64,000 nucleotides of DNA from Vogesella alkaliphila (GCF_014652475.1 NZ_BMYW01000013.1:28273-92272), one strand, 5' to 3'. Positions 17,636-31,205 are shown, numbered from the stretch's first letter. Translations and numbers: made by a program. Notes: generated by a model not told the origin, from the sequence alone.

Positions 17636-19465
17636 TTATTCAACTGTCACACTTTTTGCCAGGTTACGTGGCTTGTCGACATCGGTACCGCGCGTCAGCG
17701 CCACGTGGTAGGCCAGCAGCTGCACCGGGATGGAGTGCACGATCGGGCTGAGCACGCCGACGTGGCGCGGGGTGCGGATCACGTGTACGCCGTCGGAATC
17801 GCTGAAGTGGCTGTCGGCGTCGGCGAACACGAACAGCTCGCCGCCACGGGCGCGCACTTCCTGCATATTGGACTTCACCTTCTCCAGCAGCACGTCGTTG
17901 GGGGCGATCACCACCACCGGCATGTTCTCGTCCACCAGCGCCAGCGGGCCGTGTTTCAACTCGCCGGCTGGGTAGGCCTCGGCGTGGATGTAGGAGATTT
18001 CCTTCAGCTTCAGCGCGCCTTCCAGCGCGATCGGGTAGTGCAGGCCGCGGCCGAGGAACAGCGCATCGTTCTTGGCGGCGAACTGTGCCGACCAGGCGGT
18101 GATCTGCGGCTCCAGGTTCAGCGCGTGCTGCACGCTGCCCGGCAGGTGGCGCAATTCGGCCAAGTACTGCGCTTCCTGCTCGGCAGTCACGCGGCCGCGC
18201 ACCTTGCCCAGTGTCACCGCCAGCGCGAACAGGCTGACCAGCTGGGTGGTGAACGCCTTGGTGGAGGCGACGCCGATTTCGGCACCGGCGCGGGTGTAGA
18301 ACACCAGGTCGGAGGCACGCGGGATGGCCGATTCGCGCACGTTGCAGATCGACAGCGCGTGGCGGTGGCCCAGCGACTTCGCGTATTTCAGCGCTTCCAT
18401 GGTGTCCAGCGTCTCGCCGGACTGCGAGATGGTCACCACCAGGTGCTGCGGATCGGCAAAGGCGTCGCGGTAGCGGTATTCGCTGGCGATTTCCACGTCG
18501 CACACCACGCCGGCGATGCTTTCGATCCAGTACTTGGCGGTGAGGCCGGCGTAGTAGCTGGTGCCGCAGGCGAGGATCTTCACGCCGCTCAGCGTCGGCA
18601 ACACGTTGGCCGCATTGGCGCCGAACAGTGCCGCGCTAAAACCGTCGTCCAGAATCGCCTCGATGGTGTCGGACAGCGCTTTCGGCTGCTCGTGGATTTC
18701 CTTCTGCATGAAGTGGCTGTACGGGCCCAGCTCCAGCGAGGCCAGCGACACGTCGGACACGTGCACCTTGCGTTCCACCGGCTGGTCGTCCTTGTCGATC
18801 AGCGTCACGCCGTCGCGGGTCAGGCGGCCGATGTCGCCCTCTTCCAGGAAGATCACGCGGCGGGTGGCCGACAGAATGGCGGAGACGTCGGAGGCGATGA
18901 AGTTTTCGCCGTCGCCCAGGCCGACCAGCAGCGGGCAGCCCATGCGCGCGCACACCAGTTCGTCCGGACGGTCCAGCGCGATGACGCCGATGGCGTAGGC
19001 GCCGGTCAGCTCGCGGGTGGCCTTGTGCACGGCGCGGAACAGGTCCTTCTCCTGCAGGTAGTACTGGTGCACCAGGTGGGCGATCACCTCGGTGTCGGTC
19101 TGCGATTCGAAGACGTAGCCGGCGGCCTTCAGCTCGGCGCGCTTCTGTTCGTGGTTTTCGATGATGCCGTTGTGCACCACCGCGATCAGGCCGTGCGACA
19201 CGTGCGGGTGGGCGTTGTATTCGGTGACGCCGCCGTGGGTAGCCCAGCGAGTGTGGCCGATGCCCAGCTCGCCGTGCACCTTGTCGGCCTGCGCCGCGGC
19301 CTCCATCTCGGCCACGCGGCCAACCCGGCGTACGCGGGTGATCTGGTCGCCGGCGTGCACGGCGATGCCGGACGAGTCATAGCCACGGTATTCCAGGCGC
19401 TTCAGGCCCTCGACCAGTACCGGAACGATATCGCGCGAAGCAATCGCGCCAACAATGCCACACAT
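17636..19465 (-). CDS. glmS: Glutamine--fructose-6-phosphate aminotransferase
   Basis: This 609-residue enzyme makes glucosamine-6-phosphate from fructose-6-phosphate and glutamine, the first step toward peptidoglycan and LPS amino sugars. Cys2 (after Met removal, in [10 protein letters not shown]) is the glutaminase nucleophile. The N-terminal amidotransferase half ([23 protein letters not shown]) is followed by two SIS domains ([27 protein letters not shown]) and the C-terminal [11 protein letters not shown] tail. It begins right after the deoR-type regulator stop, with AAGGAG inside that gene. Expression is therefore coupled to the regulator and probably controlled by it. Confidence 0.97.
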   Translation of the reverse strand: MCGIVGAIASRDIVPVLVEGLKRLEYRGYDSSGIAVHAGDQITRVRRVGRVAEMEAAAQADKVHGELGIGHTRWATHGGVTEYNAHPHVSHGLIAVVHNGIIENHEQKRAELKAAGYVFESQTDTEVIAHLVHQYYLQEKDLFRAVHKATRELTGAYAIGVIALDRPDELVCARMGCPLLVGLGDGENFIASDVSAILSATRRVIFLEEGDIGRLTRDGVTLIDKDDQPVERKVHVSDVSLASLELGPYSHFMQKEIHEQPKALSDTIEAILDDGFSAALFGANAANVLPTLSGVKILACGTSYYAGLTAKYWIESIAGVVCDVEIASEYRYRDAFADPQHLVVTISQSGETLDTMEALKYAKSLGHRHALSICNVRESAIPRASDLVFYTRAGAEIGVASTKAFTTQLVSLFALAVTLGKVRGRVTAEQEAQYLAELRHLPGSVQHALNLEPQITAWSAQFAAKNDALFLGRGLHYPIALEGALKLKEISYIHAEAYPAGELKHGPLALVDENMPVVVIAPNDVLLEKVKSNMQEVRARGGELFVFADADSHFSDSDGVHVIRTPRHVGVLSPIVHSIPVQLLAYHVALTRGTDVDKPRNLAKSVTVE

Positions 19466-20251
19466 TCATTTTCTCCTTGGCGTTTCGCCGACTGGGGCGC
19501 AGATCACCTGCACGCCGCGCGCGGCAATCTGGGTACGGGCCGCATCGCTGAGGCCGTCATCGGTAATCAGGGTGTGAATTTGCTGCCACGGCAGCTCGAG
19601 ATTCGGAATCTTGCGGCCAACCTTGTCGGACTCGGCCATGACGATCACTTCGCGTGCCGATTCAGCCATCACGCGCGACAGGCCGACCAGCTCGTGAAAG
19701 GTGGTGGTGCCGCGTTCGAGATCGATGCCGTCGGCACCGACAAACAGCTGGTCAAAGTCGTAGGAGCGCAGCACCTGCTCGGCCACCTGGCCCTGGAAGG
19801 ACTCGGAGTTCGGATCCCAGGTGCCCCCAGTCATCAGCAGGGTCGGCTCGTTTTCGAGTTCGCGCAGTGCAGCGGCCACGTTCAGCGAGTTGGTCATCAC
19901 GACGAGGCCCTGCTTCGGCGCCAGCAGCGGGATGACGGCGCAGGTGGTGCTACCGCTGTCAATGATGATGCGATTGTGGTCGCGGATGCGCTCGGCGGCA
20001 GCGCGGGCAATCGCCATCTTTCGTTGCGAAACTTTTTCGGCATCGGCGCTCACGATCTCGGCCGGCAAGGCCACCGCACCACCGTAACGGCGCAGCAGCA
20101 GCCCGCTGGTTTCCAGCAGGGCAAGATCCTTGCGGATGGTGACTTCCGAGGTATCAAAGCGGCGGGTCAGGTCATCGACGCTGACTTCACCATGTTCCTG
20201 CACCAGGGCAACGATGGCGTGACGACGCTGCTGAGTATTTCGCTTGGTCAT
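19466..20251 (-). CDS. DeoR-family regulator upstream of glmS
   Basis: This is a 261-residue DeoR/GlpR-type transcription factor. The HTH lies around residues 20-45 (SVDDLTRRFDTSEVTIRKDL), followed by a DeoR sensor domain with the sugar-phosphate-binding pattern IIDSGSTTCAVIPLL near residue 95. Sitting directly before glmS and after glmU, it probably senses an amino-sugar phosphate and controls glmS. The ATG at 20251 is chosen because the HTH of the family begins about ten residues later; the open frame upstream runs through the putative operators. Confidence 0.85.
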   Translation of the reverse strand: MTKRNTQQRRHAIVALVQEHGEVSVDDLTRRFDTSEVTIRKDLALLETSGLLLRRYGGAVALPAEIVSADAEKVSQRKMAIARAAAERIRDHNRIIIDSGSTTCAVIPLLAPKQGLVVMTNSLNVAAALRELENEPTLLMTGGTWDPNSESFQGQVAEQVLRSYDFDQLFVGADGIDLERGTTTFHELVGLSRVMAESAREVIVMAESDKVGRKIPNLELPWQQIHTLITDDGLSDAARTQIAARGVQVICAPVGETPRRK

Positions 20252-20256
20252 GCAAT

Positions 20257-20282
20257 ATTTCGTTTCGAAAGTTTCGCGAAAT
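20257..20282. promoter_or_regulatory. Candidate DeoR-type operator
   Basis: The 26 bases just upstream of the regulator start contain repeated TTTCG/CGAAA half-sites, framed as ATTTCG at the left and CGAAAT at the right. DeoR-family proteins commonly bind repeated TTTCG-like boxes, so autoregulation of the deoR-glmS unit is plausible. Confidence 0.45.
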
Positions 20283-20374
20283 ATATCAGCGAAAGTTGAC
20301 CGGCACAAGTCCAGTTTGTCGACTTAGCGGACAGCTGTCTTGCGACCAACCTTTGCTGACAAAACAGGCAAGAA

Positions 20375-20407
20375 AAAACCGCCTTGCCGGACGGCCAAGG
20401 CGGTTTT
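20375..20407 (-). terminator. Terminator of glmU
   Basis: AAAACCGCCTTG and CAAGGCGGTTTT form a 12-base-pair stem around a 9-base loop, just after the glmU stop on the minus strand and before the deoR promoter. Confidence 0.85.
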
Positions 20408-20425
20408 CTGCTGCACGAAAACGCG

Positions 20426-21790
20426 TCAGTTTTTCTTCTGCGGACGCTGCCAGCCCGGCACCGTCAGCTGCTTGGCGCGCGCCACGGTGAGCTGGCCGGC
20501 GGGCGCGGTCTTGGTGAGCACCGAGCCGGCGCCGATGGTGGCGCCCTCTTCCAGCGTCACCGGCGCGACCATCAGCGTGCCGGAGCCGACGAACACGCCG
20601 TCGCCGATCACGGTGCGGTACTTGTTGACGCCGTCGTAGTTGCAGGTGACCGAGCCGGCGCCGACATTGACCTTGCTGCCGATGTCGGCGTCGCCGATGT
20701 AGGTGAGATGATTGACCTTGGAACCTTCGCCCACGGTCGCCTTCTTGATCTCGACAAAGTTACCGACGTGCACGTGTGCGGCCAGGCTGGCGCCCGGGCG
20801 CAGGCGGGCGTACGGCCCGATGCGGCAGCCTTCGCCGACCACCGCCTCTTCCAGATGCGAGTACGGCGCAATGCGGGTGCCGGCGGCGACGGTGACGTTC
20901 TTCAGCACGCAGTAGGCGCCGATCTGCACGTTATCACCCAGGCTGACCTGGCCTTCGAACACGCAGCCGACGTCGATGCTGACGTCCATGCCGTGCTGCA
21001 GTTCGCCGCGCACGTCGATGCGCGCCGGATCGGCGAGGGTGACGCCGGCGGTGAGCAGCGCCCGCGCCTGGTTCAGCTGCAGCTGACGCTCCAGCTCGGC
21101 CAGCTGCCACTTGTTGTTGACGCCGGCGGCCTCCCACGAGGCGGCCACGGTGACGCCGGCGACCGCCAGGCCGTCGGCCACCGCCAGACCGATGACGTCG
21201 GTCAGGTAGTATTCGCCCTGCGCGTTGCCGTTCTTCAGCGCGCCGAGCCAGCCGTCGAGGCGCTCGTTCGGCAGCACCAGCATGCCGGTATTGATCTCGC
21301 GGATCGCCTTCTGCTGCGGGTTGCAGTCCTTGTCTTCCACGATGGCGACGATGTCGCCGGCGGCATTGCGCACGATGCGGCCGTAACCGCTGGCATCCGG
21401 CAACACGTCGACCAGCAAGGCCATGCCCTGCTCCGCCGCCGCCAGCAACTGCTGCAGGGTCGCCACCGTGGTCAGCGGCACGTCGCCGTACAGCACCAGC
21501 GTGCGGCCAACCTTGGGCAGGTGCGGCAGCGCCATCTTCAGCGCGTGGCCGGTGCCCAGCTGCTCGGCCTGCAGCGCCCAGGCGATGTCCGGGTCCTGGA
21601 TCTGCTCGCGTACCTGTTCGCCGCCGTGACCGTAGACCACCACGATCTTGGCCGGCTGCAGCTGGCGGGCGGTCGCGATCACGCGCGCCAGCATCGGCTG
21701 TCCGCCGATCGGGTGCAATACCTTGGGCAAGGCCGAATACATACGCTTGCCTTTGCCGGCAGCCAGAATGACAACGCTGAGAGAGTCCAT
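20426..21790 (-). CDS. glmU: Bifunctional UDP-GlcNAc pyrophosphorylase/glucosamine-1-P acetyltransferase
   Basis: This 454-residue two-domain enzyme of UDP-GlcNAc synthesis carries the uridyltransferase signature at its N-terminus ([20 protein letters not shown]) with YGDVPLTT near residue 100. The C-terminal left-handed beta helix has the acetyltransferase residues ([35 protein letters not shown]). The ATG at 21790, giving [14 protein letters not shown], is preferred over a non-ATG start seven codons earlier. It is followed by the regulator and glmS in the same direction, so the amino-sugar pathway genes are clustered but separated by a terminator. Confidence 0.96.
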   Translation of the reverse strand: MDSLSVVILAAGKGKRMYSALPKVLHPIGGQPMLARVIATARQLQPAKIVVVYGHGGEQVREQIQDPDIAWALQAEQLGTGHALKMALPHLPKVGRTLVLYGDVPLTTVATLQQLLAAAEQGMALLVDVLPDASGYGRIVRNAAGDIVAIVEDKDCNPQQKAIREINTGMLVLPNERLDGWLGALKNGNAQGEYYLTDVIGLAVADGLAVAGVTVAASWEAAGVNNKWQLAELERQLQLNQARALLTAGVTLADPARIDVRGELQHGMDVSIDVGCVFEGQVSLGDNVQIGAYCVLKNVTVAAGTRIAPYSHLEEAVVGEGCRIGPYARLRPGASLAAHVHVGNFVEIKKATVGEGSKVNHLTYIGDADIGSKVNVGAGSVTCNYDGVNKYRTVIGDGVFVGSGTLMVAPVTLEEGATIGAGSVLTKTAPAGQLTVARAKQLTVPGWQRPQKKN

Positions 21791-21852
21791 GAACCGTCCA
21801 GATAATGACAATAGCCAGGCGGCGAGTATGCCTGTCTATCCAGAAATGAAAA

Positions 21853-21876
21853 AGGCTGTCACCGGAGTGACAGCCT
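21853..21876 (-). terminator. Terminator of the ATP synthase operon
   Basis: AGGCTGTCAC-CGGA-GTGACAGCCT is followed on the minus strand by TTTTTCATTT, 27 bases beyond the atpC stop. Confidence 0.88.
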
Positions 21877-21902
21877 GAACTATACAGCAAACGCTGACGC
21901 GC

Positions 21903-22325
21903 TTAGTGCACGCGCTTGCGCAGATACTCCAGTGCCTTGAGCTGGGCAATCGCAGAAGCCAGAGCAGCTTGTGCTTTCGCCGTGTCTTGATCACTGGCCG
22001 CATGCTTGAGGGCATCCTCAGCAGTACGCTTGGCTTCTGCCGCACGCGCTTCGTCGAGATCCTCACCGCGAATCGCCGTATCCGCAAGAACCGTGATGTG
22101 GTTCGGTTGCACTTCCATCATGCCACCGGATACCGCCACCAGCACTTCTTCCTTGGAACCAGGCACTGTCAAACGCAACAGACCTGGCTTGATACGGGTC
22201 AACAGCGGCACGTGACGTGGATAGATACCGATCTCGCCTTCCTGAGCCGGTGCCACCAGAAATTCGGCTTCACCGGAGTAGATCTGCTGTTCGGTACTGA
22301 CCACTTCCACATGCATCTTGGCCAT
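21903..22325 (-). CDS. atpC: ATP synthase F1 epsilon subunit
   Basis: This 140-residue epsilon subunit of the F1 central stalk couples rotation to catalysis and can inhibit ATP hydrolysis. The N-terminal beta sandwich (MHVEVVSTEQQIYSGEAEFL, GEIGIYPRHVPLLT) and the C-terminal helical hairpin are both present. It is the last gene of the eight-gene operon; a hairpin terminator follows. Confidence 0.95.
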   Translation of the reverse strand: MAKMHVEVVSTEQQIYSGEAEFLVAPAQEGEIGIYPRHVPLLTRIKPGLLRLTVPGSKEEVLVAVSGGMMEVQPNHITVLADTAIRGEDLDEARAAEAKRTAEDALKHAASDQDTAKAQAALASAIAQLKALEYLRKRVH

Positions 22326-22340
22326 TAGCCCTCTCCTTGA

Positions 22341-23744
<1,404 letters not shown>

Positions 23745-23777
23745 CTAACTCAATAAACTTTTACAGTCCTGCGACGG

Positions 23778-24644
23778 TTATACCGCAGCGGCACCAGACA
23801 CGATCTCGGACAGCTCTTTGGTAATTGCTGCCTGACGCGACTTGTTATACACAAGACGCAGTTGCTTGATCGCATTACCCGCGTTATCGGTTGCAGCCTT
23901 CATGGCGACCATACGGGCGGCTTGCTCGGAAGCAATGTTTTCCGCCACGGACTGGTACACCACGGACTCCAGATAACGCTTCACCAGGAACTCCATCACG
24001 TCAGTGGCATTCGGCTCGTAGAGGTAGTCCCACGAATGGGTGTGCTCCGATACCATATGCTCGTCGGTCAACGGCAACAGTTGTTCCAGGGCTGGCTCCT
24101 GCTTCATCGTGTTGATGAAACGGGAATACACGATATAAACCGCATCCAGTTCGCCTTCAGCATACTGTTTCAGCAGTACTGTAAGCGGGCCGATCAATTT
24201 TTCCAGCTTGGGCACATCGCCCAGCTGAACCGCACTTGCCACAACGTTCAGTTTGGCGCGCTGGCATGCTGCAAGGCCTTTCTGGCCGATCGCGCAGACG
24301 TCAACTGCGACATCTTGCGCTTGCAGTTCGCTGACTTTGGCATAAAAGCGCTTCAGGGTATTGGCGTTCAAGCCACCGCAAAGGCCTTTGTCCGAAGTGA
24401 TCAACAGAATACCGGCACGCTTGATAACGTCACGACGTGCAAGCAGTGGGTGCTCCAGATCCGTGTTGGCCGAAGCCAGGTGCGCCATAACGGAGCGCAC
24501 CTTCTCGGCGTAAGGACGGGCAGCGCGCATACGCTCTTGCGTTTTGCGCATCTTGGAGGTTGACACCATTTGCATAGCGCGGGTGATCTTCTGCGTGTTC
24601 TGCACGCTTCGGATCTTGGTGAGAATCTCTTTACCGACTGCCAT
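23778..24644 (-). CDS. atpG: ATP synthase F1 gamma subunit
   Basis: This 288-residue rotor shaft subunit has the conserved N-terminal helix ([20 protein letters not shown] followed by [12 protein letters not shown]) and the C-terminal helix ([15 protein letters not shown]). The middle contains [20 protein letters not shown], a family signature. It lies between alpha and beta as usual. Confidence 0.97.
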   Translation of the reverse strand: MAVGKEILTKIRSVQNTQKITRAMQMVSTSKMRKTQERMRAARPYAEKVRSVMAHLASANTDLEHPLLARRDVIKRAGILLITSDKGLCGGLNANTLKRFYAKVSELQAQDVAVDVCAIGQKGLAACQRAKLNVVASAVQLGDVPKLEKLIGPLTVLLKQYAEGELDAVYIVYSRFINTMKQEPALEQLLPLTDEHMVSEHTHSWDYLYEPNATDVMEFLVKRYLESVVYQSVAENIASEQAARMVAMKAATDNAGNAIKQLRLVYNKSRQAAITKELSEIVSGAAAV

Positions 24645-24688
24645 ATCCCGAACCTTTCTTTAACTCGAGGTTGTCCGAAAGACTCAGT

Positions 24689-26230
24689 TTAGAAACTGTA
24701 GCCAGCCTTGAACGACGCGATCGCCGAGGCCAGTACTTTTTCGTTGTCGGCAGACAGGTCACCGCTCGCATCCGTTGCAGCCAGTACATCAGCATGGTTG
24801 GCGCGAACATAGGCCAGGAAGGCGGCTTCGAAAGCCAACGCGCTCTTCACTGGCACATCTTCGTAGTAACCCTTGTTCACGGACCACAGAGTCAGCGCCA
24901 TTTCGGCGGTCGACAGGGTCGAGAACTGCTTCTGCTTCATCAGTTCGGTAACCACTTCACCGTGCTGCAGCTGCTTGCGGGTTGCTTCGTCCAGGTCGGA
25001 AGCAAACTGCGAGAACGCAGCCAGTTCGCGATACTGGGCCAAGGCCAGACGAATACCGCCGCCCAGCTTCTTGATGACTTTGGTCTGAGCTGCACCACCC
25101 ACGCGCGACACCGAAATACCGGCGTTGATCGCAGGACGGATACCGGCGTTGAACAGGTCGGTTTCCAGGAAGATCTGACCGTCGGTAATCGAAATCACGT
25201 TGGTCGGAACGAAGGCGGAAACGTCGCCAGCTTGGGTTTCGATGATCGGCAGCGCGGTCAGCGAGCCGGTTTTGCCTTTCACGGCGCCACCAGTCAGCTT
25301 CTCTACCTCGTCCTCGTTGATGCGGGAAGCGCGCTCCAGCAGACGGGAGTGCAGGTAGAATACGTCGCCAGGATAGGCTTCACGGCCCGGTGGACGACGC
25401 AGCAGCAGCGAGATCTGACGGTAGGCAACGGCCTGTTTGGACAGGTCGTCGTATACGATCAGCGCATCTTCACCGATGTCGCGGAAGTATTCGCCCATTG
25501 CGCAACCGGAGTACGGGGCAATGAACTGCAGCGCGGCGGCTTCGGAAGCGGTCGCGGCAACCACGATGGTGTGGGCCAGTGCACCGTGCTCTTCCAGTTT
25601 GCGAACCACGTTGGCGATCGACGATGCTTTCTGACCTACGGCTACGTAGATGCAGACAACACCGGTGCCTTTCTGGTTAACGATCGCATCCAGTGCGACA
25701 GCGGTCTTGCCTGTCTGACGGTCGCCAATGATCAGCTCACGCTGGCCACGACCAACCGGTACCATGGAGTCGATCGACTTCAGGCCGGTCTGCATAGGCT
25801 GCGAAACGGACTGACGGGCGATCACGCCCGGAGCAATCTTTTCGATCGGGGAGGATTTGGCCGCGTTGATCGGGCCTTTACCGTCGATCGGCTGACCCAG
25901 CGCGTTCACCACGCGGCCAACCAGCTCAGGACCTACCGGCACTTCCAGAATGCGACCGGTACACTTAACTTCCTGACCTTCAGAGATGTGCTCGTACTCG
26001 CCCAGGATCACGGCACCAACGGAGTCACGCTCCAGGTTCATGGCCAGGCCAAAGGTGTTGCCCGAGAACTCGAGCATTTCACCCTGCATCACGTCTGTCA
26101 GGCCGTGGATACGAACGATACCGTCAGTTACGGAGATCACGGTACCTTTGGTACGCGTCTCTACACCTTCGGACAGGTTCTGAATCTTGGCCTTGATCAG
26201 GTCACTGATTTCAGAGGGGTTCAACTGCAT
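24689..26230 (-). CDS. atpA: ATP synthase F1 alpha subunit
   Basis: This is a 513-residue regulatory nucleotide-binding subunit. It begins [19 protein letters not shown], has the P-loop GDRQTGKTA near residue 170 and the alpha/beta signature [14 protein letters not shown] near 365. It alternates with beta in the F1 hexamer. Confidence 0.97.
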   Translation of the reverse strand: MQLNPSEISDLIKAKIQNLSEGVETRTKGTVISVTDGIVRIHGLTDVMQGEMLEFSGNTFGLAMNLERDSVGAVILGEYEHISEGQEVKCTGRILEVPVGPELVGRVVNALGQPIDGKGPINAAKSSPIEKIAPGVIARQSVSQPMQTGLKSIDSMVPVGRGQRELIIGDRQTGKTAVALDAIVNQKGTGVVCIYVAVGQKASSIANVVRKLEEHGALAHTIVVAATASEAAALQFIAPYSGCAMGEYFRDIGEDALIVYDDLSKQAVAYRQISLLLRRPPGREAYPGDVFYLHSRLLERASRINEDEVEKLTGGAVKGKTGSLTALPIIETQAGDVSAFVPTNVISITDGQIFLETDLFNAGIRPAINAGISVSRVGGAAQTKVIKKLGGGIRLALAQYRELAAFSQFASDLDEATRKQLQHGEVVTELMKQKQFSTLSTAEMALTLWSVNKGYYEDVPVKSALAFEAAFLAYVRANHADVLAATDASGDLSADNEKVLASAIASFKAGYSF

Positions 26231-26238
26231 GATCTCTC

Positions 26239-26775
26239 CTAATTCTTGAGGCTTGCCGCCATTGCGTGCAGTTTGCCGCTCACAGACGCGTCAATCACGT
26301 CATCACCGATCAAAATGCGTACGCCGCCGATAAGCTCGGCAGCTTCGCGCACTTCAATTCGTACGGTCTTGCCATACTTCTTGGTAAGCGCGGCGATCAG
26401 ATCGGTTTGCTGAGCTTCGGTCAGCGGGAAAGCCGATTCGACGACTGCGTCGACGACTCCCTCGGACTTGGCTCGGAGCTGTTCAAACTGGCCAGCAATT
26501 TCCGGTAACAATGTCAGACGGCGGTTTTCGATGAGGGTGACAACGAACTTCTTGATGTCGTCACTGCCACGTTCACCCAACACGTCCAACAACAGCGCCT
26601 CAACCTCTTGCGCGGTATGTTTCGGGTTGGTGACCACCTGGGCCACGTCCGGGTTTGTCACCATGGCAGCCAGCCACGCGAGCGCTTCAGACCATTTGGC
26701 CTGCGACTGCTGCTCGGCGGCCAGGCTGTATACCGCTTCGGCATAGGGCCTTGCTACGGTAATAAGTTCTGCCAT
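26239..26775 (-). CDS. atpH: ATP synthase F1 delta subunit
   Basis: This 178-residue peripheral-stalk subunit joins the b subunits to the top of F1. Family features are [14 protein letters not shown] at the N-terminus and [21 protein letters not shown] residues near the C-terminus. It starts close behind atpF in the operon. Confidence 0.95.
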   Translation of the reverse strand: MAELITVARPYAEAVYSLAAEQQSQAKWSEALAWLAAMVTNPDVAQVVTNPKHTAQEVEALLLDVLGERGSDDIKKFVVTLIENRRLTLLPEIAGQFEQLRAKSEGVVDAVVESAFPLTEAQQTDLIAALTKKYGKTVRIEVREAAELIGGVRILIGDDVIDASVSGKLHAMAASLKN

Positions 26776-26782
26776 GAGTTGT

Positions 26783-27253
26783 TTAAAACTCCGCTTTGAT
26801 GGAAGCTAACAGATCAGCGTGCTTGGCTGCATCGATCTCTTTGCGCAGGATCTTTTCCGCGCCGCTCACGGCCAGGGAGGCAACCTGCTCACGCAGCGAC
26901 TCCTTGGCACGCAAGACTTCCTGATCGATCTGGGCCTTCGCGTCCGCCACCAGCTTTGCACCTTCGGTGCGAGCTGCGTCCTTGGCTTCATCCACGATCT
27001 GGTTGGCACGCTTTTCAGCGGCTAGGACCAGCTCGGTAGCTTGTTGTTTTGCCTGACGAAGTTCGTCAGCAACGCGCTTTTCGGCTGCTTCCAGATCCTG
27101 TTTGCCACGCTCTGCAGCGGCCAAGCCATCAGCAATACGCTTGGCACGCTCGTCCATCATGTTGGTAAGCGGAGGCCAAACAAACTTCATGGTGAACCAT
27201 ACCAGGATAGCGAACGTGATCGCCTGGCCTAGTAGTGTTGCATTGAATTCCAC
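26783..27253 (-). CDS. atpF: ATP synthase F0 b subunit
   Basis: This 156-residue peripheral stalk subunit has one N-terminal membrane helix (about residues 7-25, [20 protein letters not shown]) and a long charged coiled-coil (residues 30-150) rich in Ala, Lys, Glu and Arg. Length is typical of a homodimeric b. Confidence 0.96.
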   Translation of the reverse strand: MEFNATLLGQAITFAILVWFTMKFVWPPLTNMMDERAKRIADGLAAAERGKQDLEAAEKRVADELRQAKQQATELVLAAEKRANQIVDEAKDAARTEGAKLVADAKAQIDQEVLRAKESLREQVASLAVSGAEKILRKEIDAAKHADLLASIKAEF

Positions 27254-27302
27254 GCTTGTTTTCCTCCAGTGGGGTTACGACAACAACCGCTTGCGTTAAA
27301 AA

Positions 27303-27590
<288 letters not shown>

Positions 27591-27653
27591 TTAAATCTCC
27601 TAAAGACTAAGTGCAAGGATGGTTTGAAAAAAGGTACTAAGAAAATCGTTAAA

Positions 27654-28839
<1,186 letters not shown>

Positions 28840-28930
28840 GTCTGAATCGTAAAAAATCGGACGATTATAGGCTTGACGTGACGAAAGCGTCAACTTTGCT
28901 TCATTCCGCTGTTTATGGCCAAAATCCAGC

Positions 28931-29788
28931 TCACGACTTTGATTTTGCTTGCAGTTTTTCCAGCAGCCGGTCAAGTTCATCCAGATTTGCATACTCGATG
29001 ATCAGCTTGCCGTTGCCGCGCGCCGCATTGCGCAAACTGACGCTCATGCCCAACTGCTCGGACAGCGTTTCCGCCAGCCGGCGCACGTCGGCATCCTGCC
29101 GTGCCGGCGCGGCCGGCTTGCGGCCAACCTTGGCCTCCTGCTGCTGCGCTTTCCGTTCCACCTCGCGCACGGTGAGGCCGTCGGCGGCGATCTGCTGCGC
29201 CAGGCTGATCTGCTCCAGCACCGGCAGCGGCAGCAGCGCACGGGCATGGCCCATTTCCAGGCGTCCGTCGTGCAGCATCTGCTGCACCGGCTCCGGCAGC
29301 GCCAAGAGGCGCAGCAGGTTGCTGACTGCGCTGCGCGAACGGCCGACCGCCTCGGCGGCGGCCTCGTGGGTGAGGGCAAACTCGTCGATCAGCCGCTTCA
29401 GGCCGCGCGCTTCCTCGATCGGGTCCAGCTCCTGACGCTGGATGTTCTCGATCAGGCCCATCGCCAGCGCCGCCTCGTCGGACACGCTGCGGATCACCGC
29501 CGGGATCTCGGCCAGACCGGCCTTGCGGCTGGCACGCCAGCGCCGCTCGCCGGCGATCAGCTCGTAGTCGCCGAGGCCGACCTCGCGCACCACCACCGGC
29601 TGGATCACGCCCTGGGCGCGGATCGAGGCCGTCAGCTCTTCCAGTGCGGCGTCGTCGATCTGGCTGCGCGGCTGGTACTTGCCGGGGCGGATGCGCTCGA
29701 TCGCCAGCGCGGTCAGGCGGTCGTCAACGGATTCGACGGTGGAGAGCAGCGCGTCAAGACCGCGGCCCAGTCCTTTGAGTTTGGCCAT
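28931..29788 (-). CDS. parB: Chromosome partitioning protein ParB
   Basis: This 285-residue chromosomal ParB binds parS and spreads along DNA using CTP. The N-terminal GLGRGLDALLS start, the ParB/Srx box (IRPGKYQPRSQIDD, VVREVGLGDYELIAGERRWR), the HTH (LTHEAAAEAVGRSRSAVSNL) and a C-terminal dimer domain are present. It contains a copy of the dispersed word (29120-29131). I did not find a parS-like 16-mer in this window. Confidence 0.96.
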   Translation of the reverse strand: MAKLKGLGRGLDALLSTVESVDDRLTALAIERIRPGKYQPRSQIDDAALEELTASIRAQGVIQPVVVREVGLGDYELIAGERRWRASRKAGLAEIPAVIRSVSDEAALAMGLIENIQRQELDPIEEARGLKRLIDEFALTHEAAAEAVGRSRSAVSNLLRLLALPEPVQQMLHDGRLEMGHARALLPLPVLEQISLAQQIAADGLTVREVERKAQQQEAKVGRKPAAPARQDADVRRLAETLSEQLGMSVSLRNAARGNGKLIIEYANLDELDRLLEKLQAKSKS

Positions 29789-29790
29789 CT

Positions 29791-30582
29791 TTATTGTTCT
29801 GCTGTGGTTGTTTGCGGTTCGAGACGGGCAGTCAGCTCCGCAGCGAGGGCGATGTACGCCTGGGCGCCGCGGGCATTGCGATCGTAGATCAGTGCCGGCA
29901 GGCCGTGACTGGGCGCCTCCGCCAGGCGGATGTTGCGCGGGATGACGGTATCGAACACCTTGTCGCCGAAGTGGCGCGCCAGCTGTTCCGACACCTGTTG
30001 CGACAGGTTGCTACGGGCATCAAACATGGTGCGCAGCAGGCCCATGATCTCGATTTTCGGATTGACCGCCAATCGCACCTTGCGCAGGGTGTTGACCAGG
30101 TCGGTCAGCCCTTCCAGCGCGTAGTATTCGCACACCATCGGGATCAGCACGCCCTGCGCCGCCACCAGCCCGTTCAGCGTCAGCAGGTTCAGCGACGGCG
30201 GACTGTCGATCAGGATGTAGTCGTAGTTGGCCGCCACCTGCTCCAGCGCGTTCTTCAGCCGCGCCTCGCGCGCCAACTCCTGCATCAGCTCGACCTCGGC
30301 CGCCGACAGGTCGCGATTGGCCGGCAGCACATCGTAGCCGCCCTGCTTCGCCGGCTGCACCACCTCGGCCACCTCGTGCTCGGCCAGCAGCACGTGGTAG
30401 ACCGAGCGCGACAGCGCGCTCTTGTCGATACCGCTACCCATGGTGGCGTTGCCCTGCGGGTCGAGATCGACGATCAGCACCCGCCGCCCCTGCTCGGCCA
30501 GACTGGCCGCCAGGTTGACCACGGTGGTGGTTTTGCCGACGCCGCCCTTCTGGTTGGCGACCGCGATGATGCGTGCCGTCAT
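29791..30582 (-). CDS. parA: Chromosome partitioning ATPase ParA
   Basis: This 263-residue Walker-type ATPase of the ParA/Soj family has a deviant Walker A (ANQKGGVGKTTTVVNLAASL) at residues 8-27 and a Walker B region in DYILIDSPPSLNLL near 113. It works with ParB in origin segregation. Its start overlaps the rsmG stop by ATGA and parB follows two bases later, so the three genes are co-translated. Confidence 0.97.
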   Translation of the reverse strand: MTARIIAVANQKGGVGKTTTVVNLAASLAEQGRRVLIVDLDPQGNATMGSGIDKSALSRSVYHVLLAEHEVAEVVQPAKQGGYDVLPANRDLSAAEVELMQELAREARLKNALEQVAANYDYILIDSPPSLNLLTLNGLVAAQGVLIPMVCEYYALEGLTDLVNTLRKVRLAVNPKIEIMGLLRTMFDARSNLSQQVSEQLARHFGDKVFDTVIPRNIRLAEAPSHGLPALIYDRNARGAQAYIALAAELTARLEPQTTTAEQ

Positions 30583-31205
30583 TTGGCGACGACGCGCACG
30601 AGGTGACGCTCGGCGTCGAGACCGGGCACGGTGAGCGGCAGCACTTCGGACACCGCGAAGTCTTCCGGCAGCTGCGCAATTTCTTCGTACGGGTACACCC
30701 CCTTCATCGCCACGAACTGGCCGCCGTCGGCCAGCAGGTGCTTGGACAGCTTGACGAACTCGGCCAGCTCGGAGAAGGCACGGCTGGTGATGCGGTCGAA
30801 CTTCTGCGCCGGCTGGTAGGCTTCGACGCGGTCGGTGATCACCTCCACGTTCGGCAGCTTCAGCTCAATCACCGCCTGGCGCAGGAAGGTGGTTTTCTTG
30901 TGGTTGGCGTCCAGCACCACGACCTGCAGGTCCGGGCGCGCAATCGCCGCCGGGATGCCGGGCATGCCGCCACCGGAGCCGACGTCGAGCAGGCGCGTGC
31001 CGCCGGCCAGGTGCGGCACCAGCGTCAGGCTGTCGAGCAGGTGGTAGCTGACCATGCGCTCTTCCTCGCGGATGGCGGTCAGGTTGTAGGTCTGGTTCCA
31101 CTTGGCCAGCAGGCCCAGATAGCCCTCCAGCAGAGTGATCTGCTCCGGCGTCAGCTCCAGGCCGATTGCGGCCAACCCTTGGGTAAGTTCTGCGTGGTGC
31201 GTCAT
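30579..31205 (-). CDS. rsmG: 16S rRNA (guanine527-N7)-methyltransferase
   Basis: This 208-residue Rossmann-fold methyltransferase has the SAM motif LLDVGSGGGMPGIPAAIA near residue 72, and KWNQTYNLTAIREEE near 42 is typical of GidB/RsmG. It methylates G527 of 16S rRNA. The ATG at 31205 is preferred over an upstream in-frame codon, which runs into the mnmG terminator region. It follows mnmG, as in most Proteobacteria. Confidence 0.95.
   Translation of the reverse strand: MTHHAELTQGLAAIGLELTPEQITLLEGYLGLLAKWNQTYNLTAIREEERMVSYHLLDSLTLVPHLAGGTRLLDVGSGGGMPGIPAAIARPDLQVVVLDANHKKTTFLRQAVIELKLPNVEVITDRVEAYQPAQKFDRITSRAFSELAEFVKLSKHLLADGGQFVAMKGVYPYEEIAQLPEDFAVSEVLPLTVPGLDAERHLVRVVAK

Noticed and set aside
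19466..19500. glmS ribozyme upstream of glmS
   Set aside because: The sequence in front of glmS is the coding end of the DeoR regulator with a normal ribosome site; no room for the ribozyme.
17705..20299. Very long open frame (864 codons) on the plus strand opposite glmS and the DeoR gene
   Set aside because: It is antisense to two well-identified genes, its composition is rich in His, Gln, Val and Gly with no recognisable domain, and such frames arise from codon bias in GC-rich DNA. The same applies to the long plus-strand frames at 20384-21805, 24671-26242, 31265-32848 and 36208-38244.
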